A stretch of DNA of 33,780 nt from an uncultured Planctomycetaceae bacterium (GTDB lineage Bacteria; Planctomycetota; Planctomycetia; Pirellulales; Pirellulaceae). The stretch is from assembly GCA_903863885.1 (NCBI GenBank), contig CAIPEB010000019.1, positions 1 to 33,780 on the forward strand, given 5' to 3'. This document shows, piece after piece, positions 9,036-17,654 of the stretch. The stretch's first letter is position 1; every line of letters starts with the position of its first letter. Both the position numbers and the translations under genes were made by a program. The notes below the pieces were generated by a model. That model saw only the letters and a program-made list of their open reading frames with translations. It made no database searches and was not told where the DNA came from.

Positions 9036-11141
9036 TCAGCCTTTGGGTGTGAATTCGAGCACGCACATTTCGAGATGACCGAGTTTGGGAGATCGAATCG
9101 TGCCGGACTTGGCTGCTTCGGCCGAATCGATCTGGTTCCCTTTCTCGTCGAATCGCGTCACCGTGAATTTGTCGTGACCGCTCAGCCACGGAGCCAGATC
9201 GTAGGGCACCGTTAATTCGCTGTCCGCGCCGTCATTCAGGACAATCGCGAGCAGGCGATCGGGCAGTTTGTAAGCCGACAATCTCACGCCGGGGCTGCGG
9301 TTGGGCATCAGACAGTTGCCGATCAGGGTGCCGTCGGTGAAGTAAGGCAGGAACTTCTTTCGCAACGACGCGCACACCTTGAGCGTGGCCGACAGGTCCG
9401 GCACGTTGGCAATCCGCTCCGATCCGTTGATCTGATCGGGTTTCGAGGGCCACACGTTGAGGAACAGGTTGTCCATGAAGCCGTAGCGGGTCTCGGCCAC
9501 GGATCGCTTGATGTTAATATTGGGTCGCGGAGCGGGAAACACGCTGACGTATGCCTGGCAATCCCGATACGGAGTCCAGTTCCACGTGTAGTCGAGCCAC
9601 TCGCAGTCCACTTCGATGTTCCATAATTCCTCGCCGCTGAACGTCGATTCGGGATCGATTTTTCGGGCCTGGTCGCGGATCCTGGCGGTCAGATCCTGCA
9701 TGCTCGGCTTGTCCTGCGTTGTGAAATACTGATCCCAACCGATCGAGGCGATTCCCTTCTCGGCCCAGCGCCCGCAGGCTTCGACGACTTCATCCTGCCA
9801 CTTGGCGTTTCCGGGTCCAACCTGAACGCAGGAAAGGCCGGTGGCGTAGGGCGGATTCCAGCGCGGGATCAGTTCGGTGTGATACGTCCAGCCGTTGTTG
9901 TCGGGGATTTTCAGCCCGTATCGCCCGGCCGTCTTGGGACTGGCTTGAAGCACGCTGATGAACGGCACGAGATTGACCCCGATCTTGCGGCACTCGCGCG
10001 CTGCGTCAAGCAACTCCTGTTCGGTGCCGACATGCGGGAACGGGGCGGGCAGCGATGCGTCGAAACCCGGCTGCCATCCCCACATCATCATCTCAGTCAG
10101 TCCGTGGTCTTTGGCCTCCTGCGCCAGACCGGGTAGATCCCGGAAATGCCACACGGCGTCGGTCGGATCGGCTGGCTGGCCCTGTGACATCCAGACGGTC
10201 CGATACCCCAAGCCTTCGCGGATGTGCTTCGGCACCGCATAGCGTCGCTTCACCTTGGACTGCACAAACTCGCGATACGGCTCGATGCCTTTTGCCCACC
10301 CGGAGCTATGCGGAGTCAGCACCCACTCGCCGCTTGACCATTTCTCGCCGGGCTTGATTTCGGACGGATGCACGCACAGCAGTCGGAGCTTGCCGGTGGC
10401 CTGGCGCAGTTGAACGATCGTTGTGGTCTGAGCATCCCATCCCCATCGGCGCGGGAAAAGGCTGAACCCTCCGTTCAGCCCGCCAAGATCGAGCCATCGC
10501 GCCCACATCGTAGCGAACATGCCGCCCGATTTGTGCTCGATGTTCGAGTTGTCCACGGCATACCAGACATCTGAGTCCGACACCCGCAGTTCGCGGAATG
10601 GCGCCGAACCAAAGCCGCACGACTTGAGAATCGTCTCGTCCACTCCGGCAACGGGAACGAGCCCGCGCAGGTCCGGAAAGATCACCTGGCGCACGGATCG
10701 CGGAGAATGGTTTTCCATCTCGCACGACAGGATGACCGATCTTGCGTCGGAGTCCTGACGCAGCGTTACAGTCGCAGCGACCTCGCCTTCCAAGGCAAAG
10801 TTCGCTCGGCTGCCGCCCAATCTCTTGATGCGAATCACGACTCGATCGTTTGCCTGTTCAATCGCCACGTCGCTTGAGTACCTGGCGCTCAATCGCAATG
10901 GCTCGAACTGCTCGATCGGGTACGCGGCATCCACCAGACCGGCTTCCGCGGCGTCCGCGTCGAGGAGCACCCCCGGACCGGGATATTCCAGCCGCCGGAT
11001 GGCGCCGGTGCGGCCGTCCAAAACGATCTGCAAATCGTTGAGCTTCAGCGAGACATCGTGCGTCGCCGCTTCTTCGCAGCGGGTTGGAGAAGAAAAGGCA
11101 AGCACCAGAATCGTAGCAGGCATCAAAGCAGCAAGTCTCAT
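9036..11141 (-). CDS. secreted glycoside hydrolase-like protein (DUF6259 / clan GH-D-like)
   Basis: A 701-residue protein with a signal peptide (positive MR, then a hydrophobic stretch to about residue 20). An N-terminal beta-rich domain of about 300 residues is followed by a TIM-barrel-like part (YRTVWMSQGQP, MMMWGWQPGFD, VNLVPFISVLQ) and a C-terminal beta domain. This is the layout of DUF6259 and alpha-galactosidase-like GH36/GH27 proteins. The strand-end motif SIGWDQYF puts a candidate catalytic aspartate at D470, and FSGEELWN gives acidic candidates E504 and E505. It probably acts on polysaccharide outside the cytoplasm. It is divergent from the GH9 gene and may share its control region. 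The exact activity is not known to me. Confidence 0.85.
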   Translation of the reverse strand: MRLAALMPATILVLAFSSPTRCEEAATHDVSLKLNDLQIVLDGRTGAIRRLEYPGPGVLLDADAAEAGLVDAAYPIEQFEPLRLSARYSSDVAIEQANDRVVIRIKRLGGSRANFALEGEVAATVTLRQDSDARSVILSCEMENHSPRSVRQVIFPDLRGLVPVAGVDETILKSCGFGSAPFRELRVSDSDVWYAVDNSNIEHKSGGMFATMWARWLDLGGLNGGFSLFPRRWGWDAQTTTIVQLRQATGKLRLLCVHPSEIKPGEKWSSGEWVLTPHSSGWAKGIEPYREFVQSKVKRRYAVPKHIREGLGYRTVWMSQGQPADPTDAVWHFRDLPGLAQEAKDHGLTEMMMWGWQPGFDASLPAPFPHVGTEQELLDAARECRKIGVNLVPFISVLQASPKTAGRYGLKIPDNNGWTYHTELIPRWNPPYATGLSCVQVGPGNAKWQDEVVEACGRWAEKGIASIGWDQYFTTQDKPSMQDLTARIRDQARKIDPESTFSGEELWNIEVDCEWLDYTWNWTPYRDCQAYVSVFPAPRPNINIKRSVAETRYGFMDNLFLNVWPSKPDQINGSERIANVPDLSATLKVCASLRKKFLPYFTDGTLIGNCLMPNRSPGVRLSAYKLPDRLLAIVLNDGADSELTVPYDLAPWLSGHDKFTVTRFDEKGNQIDSAEAAKSGTIRSPKLGHLEMCVLEFTPKG

Positions 11142-11365
11142 GCGAATGTTCCCGTCTGGGCAACAGCCACTTCAAGAGCGGCTGTCGCAGTGCCGTGCAA
11201 TCCGCCGTGGAGCAGACAGTATCGCACACCGGCACGGGAAGAGATATCGACGAGCGACTGGTTTTTTGCGTTGCCCGCCATTTGAGGAATGGTAGCCGGC
11301 AGTCCGACAGGTATTTGTCTTCCTCCGGACTTCGGACTCCCCCATACCAGGCTCCGCAACACCGC

Positions 11366-11395
11366 TTGGACCGGCCGACTCCGCTGCGCTATACT
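11366..11395 (+). promoter_or_regulatory. sigma70-type promoter for the GH9 gene
   Basis: TTGGAC at 11366-11371 and TATACT at 11390-11395 are separated by 18 nt, a close match to the housekeeping consensus. Transcription would start about 20 nt before the TTG start codon of the GH9 gene, giving a short leader that holds the GAGGAA ribosome site. Confidence 0.6.
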
Positions 11396-11422
11396 GGTTT
11401 TTACCCATCGAGGAACACCAGT

Positions 11423-14400
11423 TTGAACGCACGAGGCGTATTGGCGGTACTTCCGTTTCTGTGGCCTGTGGCGCTGCTCGCGTCGGATTTGGAGAAGTTC
11501 CGATCTCTGCCCGACCAGCAACCCGTTGTGCGCCAGTCTCTGGGAGTGCGCCACGCGCGGATACTGAGTTCGTCGGAGGTCGAGGTTACGATCGGGCTCA
11601 GCGTCAACGAAGTTGCGGGACAGGCGGGCGCGTACCGAATCGTGAGTGAAGACGACGGCCAGTATGCATACGCCAGGTTTGTGACGCCCTCGAGCGCGAG
11701 CTTCCGCGAAGAAGTCGAGGCGCAGGGAGTCAGCGGGGCGCCATTCCGCTCCTTCAAACGCACGATGGTGACGCTCCGTCTGCCCATGCCCTTGAAGTCC
11801 GGCGCAACCTACACCGTGATCGGCCAGGGCGTGGGGCAGTCCATGGTGACCGGAACGCACACAGCGGCCGATTTCTCATGTCCTCATGGCATAAAGACCC
11901 TCGCCGACGATGTGCATCAGGCGGTAATCGGGCTGCGAAACATTTCGCCGGTGGGAAACGGGATCCTGCAGATCGACTTCGGTCCCGGTTTTTCGCCGGA
12001 TGCGGGCAAGAATGCCCGCGCTTACCACATCACGGTGAACGATAAAACGGCCAGCGTGAGAAACATCGGGCGCATCACACGCGTTGAAGCGTATGTTCCA
12101 TCCGGCTGGCCATTCACGGCCATTCCTCAGCACGAAGTATTCCTGGAAGTCGATCCTTGGTTCCGCGAGAACGATCGCATACGCATCGAAGTGAATCCCG
12201 AGGTCACCTCGGGCCTCCGCGGTGCAACGCTGACTTTCAAGGAGAGGAGCAGTTTCAGCACGGCGCTCAAGGTCAATCAGGTTGGCTATCTCACCGATTC
12301 TCCGATCAAGGCGGCCTACCTCGGACGCTGGATGGGCAGCTTTCCGGAAGAGACCGAGTCGGCGGGCGCGTCGGTGTCCGGCGAACAAGACGTCTCGAAG
12401 TCGGCCTTGAGTTTTCGCGATGCGCCGCTTTTCAAACTCTGCGATGAAACGAGCGGGCGCGAAGTTTTCAGTGGCACGTCGCGGATGATTCACAAGTCCG
12501 GCCAAATGAACGAGGGAGTGTACAGCGTCGATCATTCGGGCGAGAACGTGTACCTGCTCGATTTTACCGCCTTCAAGCAGCCGGGCCGGTATTTCATCAG
12601 TGTGCCGGGCGTGGGACGCAGTGTGTCGTTTGCGATCGGACCGGACGTATACGCGGAAGCGTTCCGCGTCCAGGCTGCGGGCGTGTTTATTCAACGATGC
12701 GGCATCGAATTGGGACCGCCGTATACACCGTGGCGTCGCGTTGCCTGTCACAATACGGGCGTGGTGCCGACAGCAGTCGACCGCTGGGTGGGCGAGAGCA
12801 ACGCGTTCGATGTGCTGCCGAAGCAGGTGGACTATTCAGGTCTGGCAACGGTGCCGCGACCGGCATCGTTGAAGCCGCTTGATGAGGATCCGGCACTGGT
12901 TGCCTACTGGCCGCTCGATGGCGACCTGCAGGACGCATCGAAGCACGGGCGCGATCTCGTGCCGCGGCGGCAGGGCCTGACATTCGAGGACTCGCGCGAG
13001 TTGATGCCGGGACACAATCAATCGCTCGGTCCGACAGTCGCAAATCAGGCGAACGGCGCGGGCACGCCAAAGTTGCCGTTGAGCGTGAAGACCGGGGCAA
13101 CGCTGTCGCTGTGGCTGCGATTCGCTGGGGGTAACAAGTTCGACGGAACGCTGCTGGGGTCCGCCGAGAATGACGTCAATGTTCCGCGGTTGCAGATTGC
13201 GGCCAACTGGGGCTTTTTGCGGGGATTTGCCGGTTCGCGCGGCGAATCGGCGGACATCGGCCGTTTTGAGGACGGCAGGTGGCATCACCTGGCGCTTGTG
13301 GCCGAAGCTCACGAAACCGGCGGGGCTGTCAAAGCGTATGTGGACGGTGCTTTTGCGTGTGCCGGCACGCTGGGCGGCGGCGAGTTTGCAGATGGTGAAT
13401 TTCAGGTCGGCGCACTGGCAGGTGACGAATCGGCGGGTAAGTTCATCGACGAGGTTCGCGTCTACGGGCGATCCCTCGCGCCGGAGGAAATCCGCATCCT
13501 CGCCACGCGTTGGGGCGAGAATGCCATTTCTCTCAAGATTTTCGGCGGACATCACGACGCAGGCGACTACAATCCGCGATCTCATCTCGACGTGGCACAG
13601 GTGCTGCTCAATGCCTACGAGATGGCCCCCGAGAAATTCACCGATGGTCAGCTGAACATCCCGGAAAGAAACAACGGCATTCCCGACATCCTGGACGAGG
13701 CCTTCTGGGCCATGCGTCTCTGGAACGGTCTCCAGGACGCGGACGGCGGAGTGCGCGGGGGGACGGAATCGAACGGCGATCCGAATTTCATCCAGACCGT
13801 GGAGTTGGACCGACTGGGCGACTTTGCCTTCGCGAAGGATGCGGCATCGTCTTTCGAATTCGCTGGCGCGTTTGCGCAGGCCGGTCGGATTGCGAAGTCG
13901 CTCGGCCGCGACAAGATGTCCGAGTCGTTGATCGACCGCGCCCGGCGGGCCCATGCATGGGCTGCGGCCCATCCGCCGGCCCACGCGGACACGCCGGCGC
14001 AATGGTCTCAGCGGTTTCTGGCTCCCAAGGCCTATGCCGCCGCGCACCTGTATCGAGCTACGGCTGAAAGCAAGTATCACAACGATTTTCGGGAAACCTG
14101 CGTGTGGACCGAGAAGCCGGACGCGGATGTCGATGCGGACGGGGCCTACGATCAGGAAGCCGCCGCTCTTGCCTACGCGCTGTGTCCGGACAACCTGGCC
14201 GACGTAGCTCTCAGGAAACGCGTTCGCGATGCCGTTGTGCGAAAAGCCGATCTGTTCATCCGGCATTCGTCGAGCATGGCGTACGGCTTTGTTCGGCACC
14301 CCTGGGCGCCGATCAACTGGGGCACCGGGGCGTACCACAACTGGCTCGAGCCGGTGATGTGGGCGTACCGGATTACGCGTGACGAAAAATACCGCCTTTG

Positions 14401-14758
14401 GATGATCCGGACCTGCGATAATTCTCTAGGCGCCAATCCGCTTGGCCGTTCGTACATCGTCGGCCTGGGGGCCCGCTCCGTGTGGGGTTCGTTGCATAAC
14501 AGTCGTTATGGTGCGAGGGGCGAAGTGGCGGACGGGTGTCAGGTCCAGGGGCCGCACTTCCGCGGCGAGGGCTACCGGGTGGCGGAAACTGCATATCCGA
14601 AACTGCGCGAGGACTTTGCCGTTCTTTACACGTATGCGGACGCGCACTTTGCGATTTCCATGGACGAGGGAGTATCACGCAGCATGAGCCGGAGCATGGC
14701 CGCATTCGGGCAGTTGTTGCCGGATGCAGCAAACCGGGAGAATGCAGCCGGAAAGTAA
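11423..14758 (+). CDS. secreted GH9 family glycoside hydrolase with an internal LamG domain
   Basis: A 1111-residue protein starting at TTG 11423. GAGGAA ends 7 nt before it and a signal peptide follows at once (VLAVLPFLWPVALLAS). Domains in order: an N-terminal beta region (30-275); a CelD-N-type Ig domain (about 279-410, starting LKVNQVGYL); the first GH9 helix (YAEAFRVQAAGVFIQRCG); a LamG/concanavalin-like domain (about 490-697: YWPLDG, GRWHHLALV, FIDEVRVYGR); then the rest of the GH9 (alpha/alpha)6 barrel. HDAGDY places the catalytic aspartates at D712 and D715; LGANPLGRSYIVGLG is the C-terminal signature; E1063 is the likely proton donor. GH9 enzymes cleave beta-1,4-glucans or related chains by inversion. 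The LamG insertion inside the catalytic domain is unusual. Reading the frame upstream of 11423 would run through the promoter. Confidence 0.9.
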   Translation: MNARGVLAVLPFLWPVALLASDLEKFRSLPDQQPVVRQSLGVRHARILSSSEVEVTIGLSVNEVAGQAGAYRIVSEDDGQYAYARFVTPSSASFREEVEAQGVSGAPFRSFKRTMVTLRLPMPLKSGATYTVIGQGVGQSMVTGTHTAADFSCPHGIKTLADDVHQAVIGLRNISPVGNGILQIDFGPGFSPDAGKNARAYHITVNDKTASVRNIGRITRVEAYVPSGWPFTAIPQHEVFLEVDPWFRENDRIRIEVNPEVTSGLRGATLTFKERSSFSTALKVNQVGYLTDSPIKAAYLGRWMGSFPEETESAGASVSGEQDVSKSALSFRDAPLFKLCDETSGREVFSGTSRMIHKSGQMNEGVYSVDHSGENVYLLDFTAFKQPGRYFISVPGVGRSVSFAIGPDVYAEAFRVQAAGVFIQRCGIELGPPYTPWRRVACHNTGVVPTAVDRWVGESNAFDVLPKQVDYSGLATVPRPASLKPLDEDPALVAYWPLDGDLQDASKHGRDLVPRRQGLTFEDSRELMPGHNQSLGPTVANQANGAGTPKLPLSVKTGATLSLWLRFAGGNKFDGTLLGSAENDVNVPRLQIAANWGFLRGFAGSRGESADIGRFEDGRWHHLALVAEAHETGGAVKAYVDGAFACAGTLGGGEFADGEFQVGALAGDESAGKFIDEVRVYGRSLAPEEIRILATRWGENAISLKIFGGHHDAGDYNPRSHLDVAQVLLNAYEMAPEKFTDGQLNIPERNNGIPDILDEAFWAMRLWNGLQDADGGVRGGTESNGDPNFIQTVELDRLGDFAFAKDAASSFEFAGAFAQAGRIAKSLGRDKMSESLIDRARRAHAWAAAHPPAHADTPAQWSQRFLAPKAYAAAHLYRATAESKYHNDFRETCVWTEKPDADVDADGAYDQEAAALAYALCPDNLADVALRKRVRDAVVRKADLFIRHSSSMAYGFVRHPWAPINWGTGAYHNWLEPVMWAYRITRDEKYRLWMIRTCDNSLGANPLGRSYIVGLGARSVWGSLHNSRYGARGEVADGCQVQGPHFRGEGYRVAETAYPKLREDFAVLYTYADAHFAISMDEGVSRSMSRSMAAFGQLLPDAANRENAAGK

Positions 14759-15130
14759 ACACAAGAAGCGCGGCCAGCACCGCTGGGTTTATCCGCCGCC
14801 GCTGTTACAATTTTGCCCAGCGAGATGTCCCGTCGAATTGCAGGGTCGTCAATTGGTTCTCATGAACGTGTTTCAGAATTCGCTCTCCTCTTGGGGAGAT
14901 TCGGCTCGGCAGGGTCGGAAAAGGGGCACTGACTCTCGCCGGAAGATATCGCATCCGGCCCTCCCGCGTCGCGCTCCTTGTACTCAACGGACGGGTGAAT
15001 CGGGTTCTTCGGACGCGTCTTCGCAGGGGTGGTGGCGGCGTTAATTTAGGAATGGCAAGTTAGGGCGCGCATCAAGTAATAAACCAACGCCGGGGTATTC
15101 CGGTTTTGGTGAGAGCAGGTAGGGAAAGCC
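14759..15130. other. gene-free stretch, 372 bp
   Basis: No supported gene. About 14858-15010 is a copy of a long dispersed repeat whose partner is at 24289-24433. The rest is the leader of the phosphatase gene. Confidence 0.7.
14858..15010 (+). repeat. long dispersed repeat, copy 1
   Basis: Aligns over about 140 nt with 24289-24433. Shared blocks include GAATTC, CTCTTGGGGAGA, an AGGGG(G)CAC block and GCGCTCCT. The central part differs in sequence, but both copies keep a CCGG/CCGG-closed hairpin (here around 14938-14959). Confidence 0.65.
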
Positions 15131-16870
15131 ATGGCATCGTTGGTGGTCGCATTTGTCGGGGAAACGAAAAGGTACGAGCTGCGGCAAGGTCACAACGTGA
15201 TCGGCCGCCATTCGGACAACCCCGTTTCGATTTTGCAGCCCAGCGTCTCGGGGCGGCATGCCGTCATCTACGTCGAGGGAGACGAGTGCGTCATCGAGGA
15301 TGCGGGCAGCCGCAACGGCACGTTCGTGAATCGGCAGCGGATTCGCGGCCGCGTCAAGCTGAACCACAATGACGCGATCCAATTCGGCGACGCAAACGCT
15401 CGTTTCGACAGCCCGGCATCGCCGAACCAGACGGTCGGCGGTTCCTCGGGAACTGCCACCGTATCGGACGACGATCCGTCGATGCAGACCATCGGCGGCC
15501 GGCTGGATATCGATGACGCCGATCAGGGCATGATTACCGGTCAGATTGCTGCGAGCGGGAGGTTCAGCGTATTGGGAGTTAATCCGCAGGCCAAATTGAA
15601 AGCCGTGCTGGAAATCAGCAAATGCCTTGCGGGCACCGTCGAGTTGACGGCTCTGCTTCCGAAGATCCTCGAGACGCTGTTCGGGATTTTCGAATATGCC
15701 GACCGGGGCTGCATCCTGCTGAAGGACGAACGGACAGGCGAACTCGTGCCGAGGGCCATGCAGCATCGCCGCCAAGATGAGGACAGCACGGTCCGTCTGA
15801 GCCGTACGATCGTCAACAAGCTGCTCAGCGAAAAAGTCGGGATCCTGTCGGACGACGCAGCGACCGACTCGCAATTTGCCGGCAGCCAGTCGATCGCCGA
15901 CCTGCATATCCGTTCGATGATGTGCGCGCCGCTGCTGGGACTGGACGGCGGTGTACTGGGGATTCTCAGCATCGACTCTCAGAATCCGCTGGGAAAATTC
16001 AGTTCGGAGGACCTGGAAATCCTGATGACGGTGGCAGGTCAGGCCGCGCTGGCGTACGAGAACGCTCGGCTTGTGCAGGCTTATACCCAGAAGCGGCAGC
16101 AGGACCGCGAACTGGAGATTGCCCGCGGCGTCCAGCTTTCGCTTCTGCCGGGTGGTCGGCCGCCGTTTCCCGAGAGAAAGGAATTTTCGCTCGATGCCGT
16201 CAATCAGGCGGCGAAGATCATGGCCGGCGATTTCTTCGATTACTGGTTCGTGGAAGATAACGTGCTGGCGGTACTGATTGCGGACGTTTCGGGCAAAGGT
16301 GTTCCCGCGGCCATGTTCATGGCCGTGGCGAGGACGATGTTGCGGGTTGCCACCGTTCCCGGGCGGGATCCCGGCAAGGTGCTCACGGAGGCGAACAACG
16401 CTCTGGCCCAGAACAACGAAGAGAGCATGTTTGTCACCGTGTTCTATGCTCACTACCACGTACGCAGCGGGGAACTCATCTTCGCCAATGGCGGACACAA
16501 TCCGCCCTATATGCTGCGGGCCAACGGCTCGGTTGAGTCGCTCGGTGATCCCACGGGACCGATCGTGGCAGTAATGCCCGACGTCGAATACTCGTCGCGC
16601 CGGATGACGCTTGCCGACGGGGATACGCTGGTTCTTTACACCGACGGAGTCACCGAGGCGGCCAACCAACGCGGTGAGTTCCTGGGCGAGTCGGGCCTCG
16701 AAAAGATTCTCGCTTCGCTTGCGAAACGGGGCGTCGAGGAGATCTGCCGCACAGTACTGACACAGGTTGACGCATACCGCTCGTCCCCCGATCAGGACGA
16801 TGTGACCGTGGTCGCCCTGCGGCGCGGGAGTGAAAGTTGCTCGGACACGACCGACATCGTTCACGCATAG
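15131..16870 (+). CDS. FHA-GAF-PP2C (SpoIIE/RsbU-type) serine phosphatase
   Basis: A 579-residue cytoplasmic signalling protein. The N-terminal FHA domain (1-95) has the phosphothreonine-binding residues R26, S40, R42-H43 and N62-G63. A flexible acidic linker leads to a GAF sensor domain (about 160-312), a helical coiled segment (308-345) and a SpoIIE-type PP2C domain (355-565). Metal ligands are visible as GDFFD (D367), ADVSGKG (D385) and a C-terminal DQDDVTVV. Such phosphatases dephosphorylate STAS proteins in partner-switching pathways. The ATG follows TAGGGA at normal spacing. It stands alone in its orientation block; the STAS protein at 1428-1832 is a possible but unproven substrate. The FHA domain suggests a link to Ser/Thr kinases encoded elsewhere. 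Confidence 0.93.
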   Translation: MASLVVAFVGETKRYELRQGHNVIGRHSDNPVSILQPSVSGRHAVIYVEGDECVIEDAGSRNGTFVNRQRIRGRVKLNHNDAIQFGDANARFDSPASPNQTVGGSSGTATVSDDDPSMQTIGGRLDIDDADQGMITGQIAASGRFSVLGVNPQAKLKAVLEISKCLAGTVELTALLPKILETLFGIFEYADRGCILLKDERTGELVPRAMQHRRQDEDSTVRLSRTIVNKLLSEKVGILSDDAATDSQFAGSQSIADLHIRSMMCAPLLGLDGGVLGILSIDSQNPLGKFSSEDLEILMTVAGQAALAYENARLVQAYTQKRQQDRELEIARGVQLSLLPGGRPPFPERKEFSLDAVNQAAKIMAGDFFDYWFVEDNVLAVLIADVSGKGVPAAMFMAVARTMLRVATVPGRDPGKVLTEANNALAQNNEESMFVTVFYAHYHVRSGELIFANGGHNPPYMLRANGSVESLGDPTGPIVAVMPDVEYSSRRMTLADGDTLVLYTDGVTEAANQRGEFLGESGLEKILASLAKRGVEEICRTVLTQVDAYRSSPDQDDVTVVALRRGSESCSDTTDIVHA

Positions 16871-17029
16871 CTGACCGGGTGGCAGGCGGGATGCCGGACC
16901 CCGGATGGAATGGCTGCGCGTGTGACCGCAGTTTGGTCCATCCGCGCAACAGAATATCCTCGCACCACGCCTGAAGGGTCTGCAGAAGTCAGCCGGTGAT
17001 TTGGGCGCGGCGACGGCACCGGAGATGTC

Positions 17030-17449
17030 ATGAAAACGTCGCTTCTGTTGAGTCTTTCCGCGGTAGCCTGCGCCATCTTTGTGGCGTGGATCGTCATCTC
17101 GCCGTTCTGTGCCTGGAAACAGACGATCAGAGAACTGAACGATGAGGCAGTGTCCGTCGCGCCGCTGATCGACAGCGTTTACGAATATCGCGCGAGGACC
17201 GGATCCTGGCCTGCCGATCTTGAAACCGTCGCACCGCAATCGGCCCAGGAACTGGCGAAACGCGGTTGGACATACCACTGCGCGACTCCACCAGCGGATA
17301 ATGCACAGCTTGACACAAACGGCGCGTTTCAAACAAGGCTCGTGTACGTTTTCGCCGCCGAGGAAGCGGCAGATCCCAGTCCGGGATGGTACTGTACGAG
17401 CGAAGGGAATCCAGTCGGTTTCAGCCTGAAATACGAACGGAAACGTTGA
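17030..17449 (+). CDS. small membrane-anchored protein with pseudopilin-like region
   Basis: A 139-residue protein with one N-terminal hydrophobic segment (about 3-25, LLLSLSAVACAIFVAWIVI) that should anchor it in the membrane. Next comes a helix and the segment YEYRARTGSWPADLETVAP, which resembles the post-helix 'YxxxxGxyPxsLxxL' part of type II secretion pseudopilins. The prepilin GFTLxE cleavage motif is absent, so it is not an ordinary pseudopilin. GGAG lies shortly before the ATG. It precedes the GH31 gene by about 200 nt in the same direction. Function unknown. Confidence 0.7.
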   Translation: MKTSLLLSLSAVACAIFVAWIVISPFCAWKQTIRELNDEAVSVAPLIDSVYEYRARTGSWPADLETVAPQSAQELAKRGWTYHCATPPADNAQLDTNGAFQTRLVYVFAAEEAADPSPGWYCTSEGNPVGFSLKYERKR

Positions 17450-17654
17450 CAATTTGATCTGGACAGGCGGGTGCCGAAAGGCACCCGACTGCCCGGATCA
17501 AGAGCGACTATCCGCGCAGCAAAAGGCGACGGAAGGCCGAATCGCAACCATGTCCGCAAATCCCCTCTCCCGTTGAGTTCGCTCCAAGAAAAGACGAAGC
17601 TCATCTGCGGCAAGAGTAGTGGATTCTGGACTGTCAGTCGCATCGGATTTCAAC

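Noticed and set aside
11195-11422. N-terminal extension of the GH9 gene to 11195
   Set aside because: The added residues are not signal-like, and the stretch contains the promoter at 11366-11395. TTG 11423 has a ribosome site and is followed at once by a signal peptide.
12836-14338. 500-codon minus-strand frame opposite GH9
   Set aside because: Composition rich in Arg and His and no domain pattern; it mirrors the codon use of the plus-strand gene.
15041-17452. 803-codon minus-strand frame opposite the phosphatase
   Set aside because: It covers two plus-strand genes with clear domains and ribosome sites, and has no recognisable domain itself.
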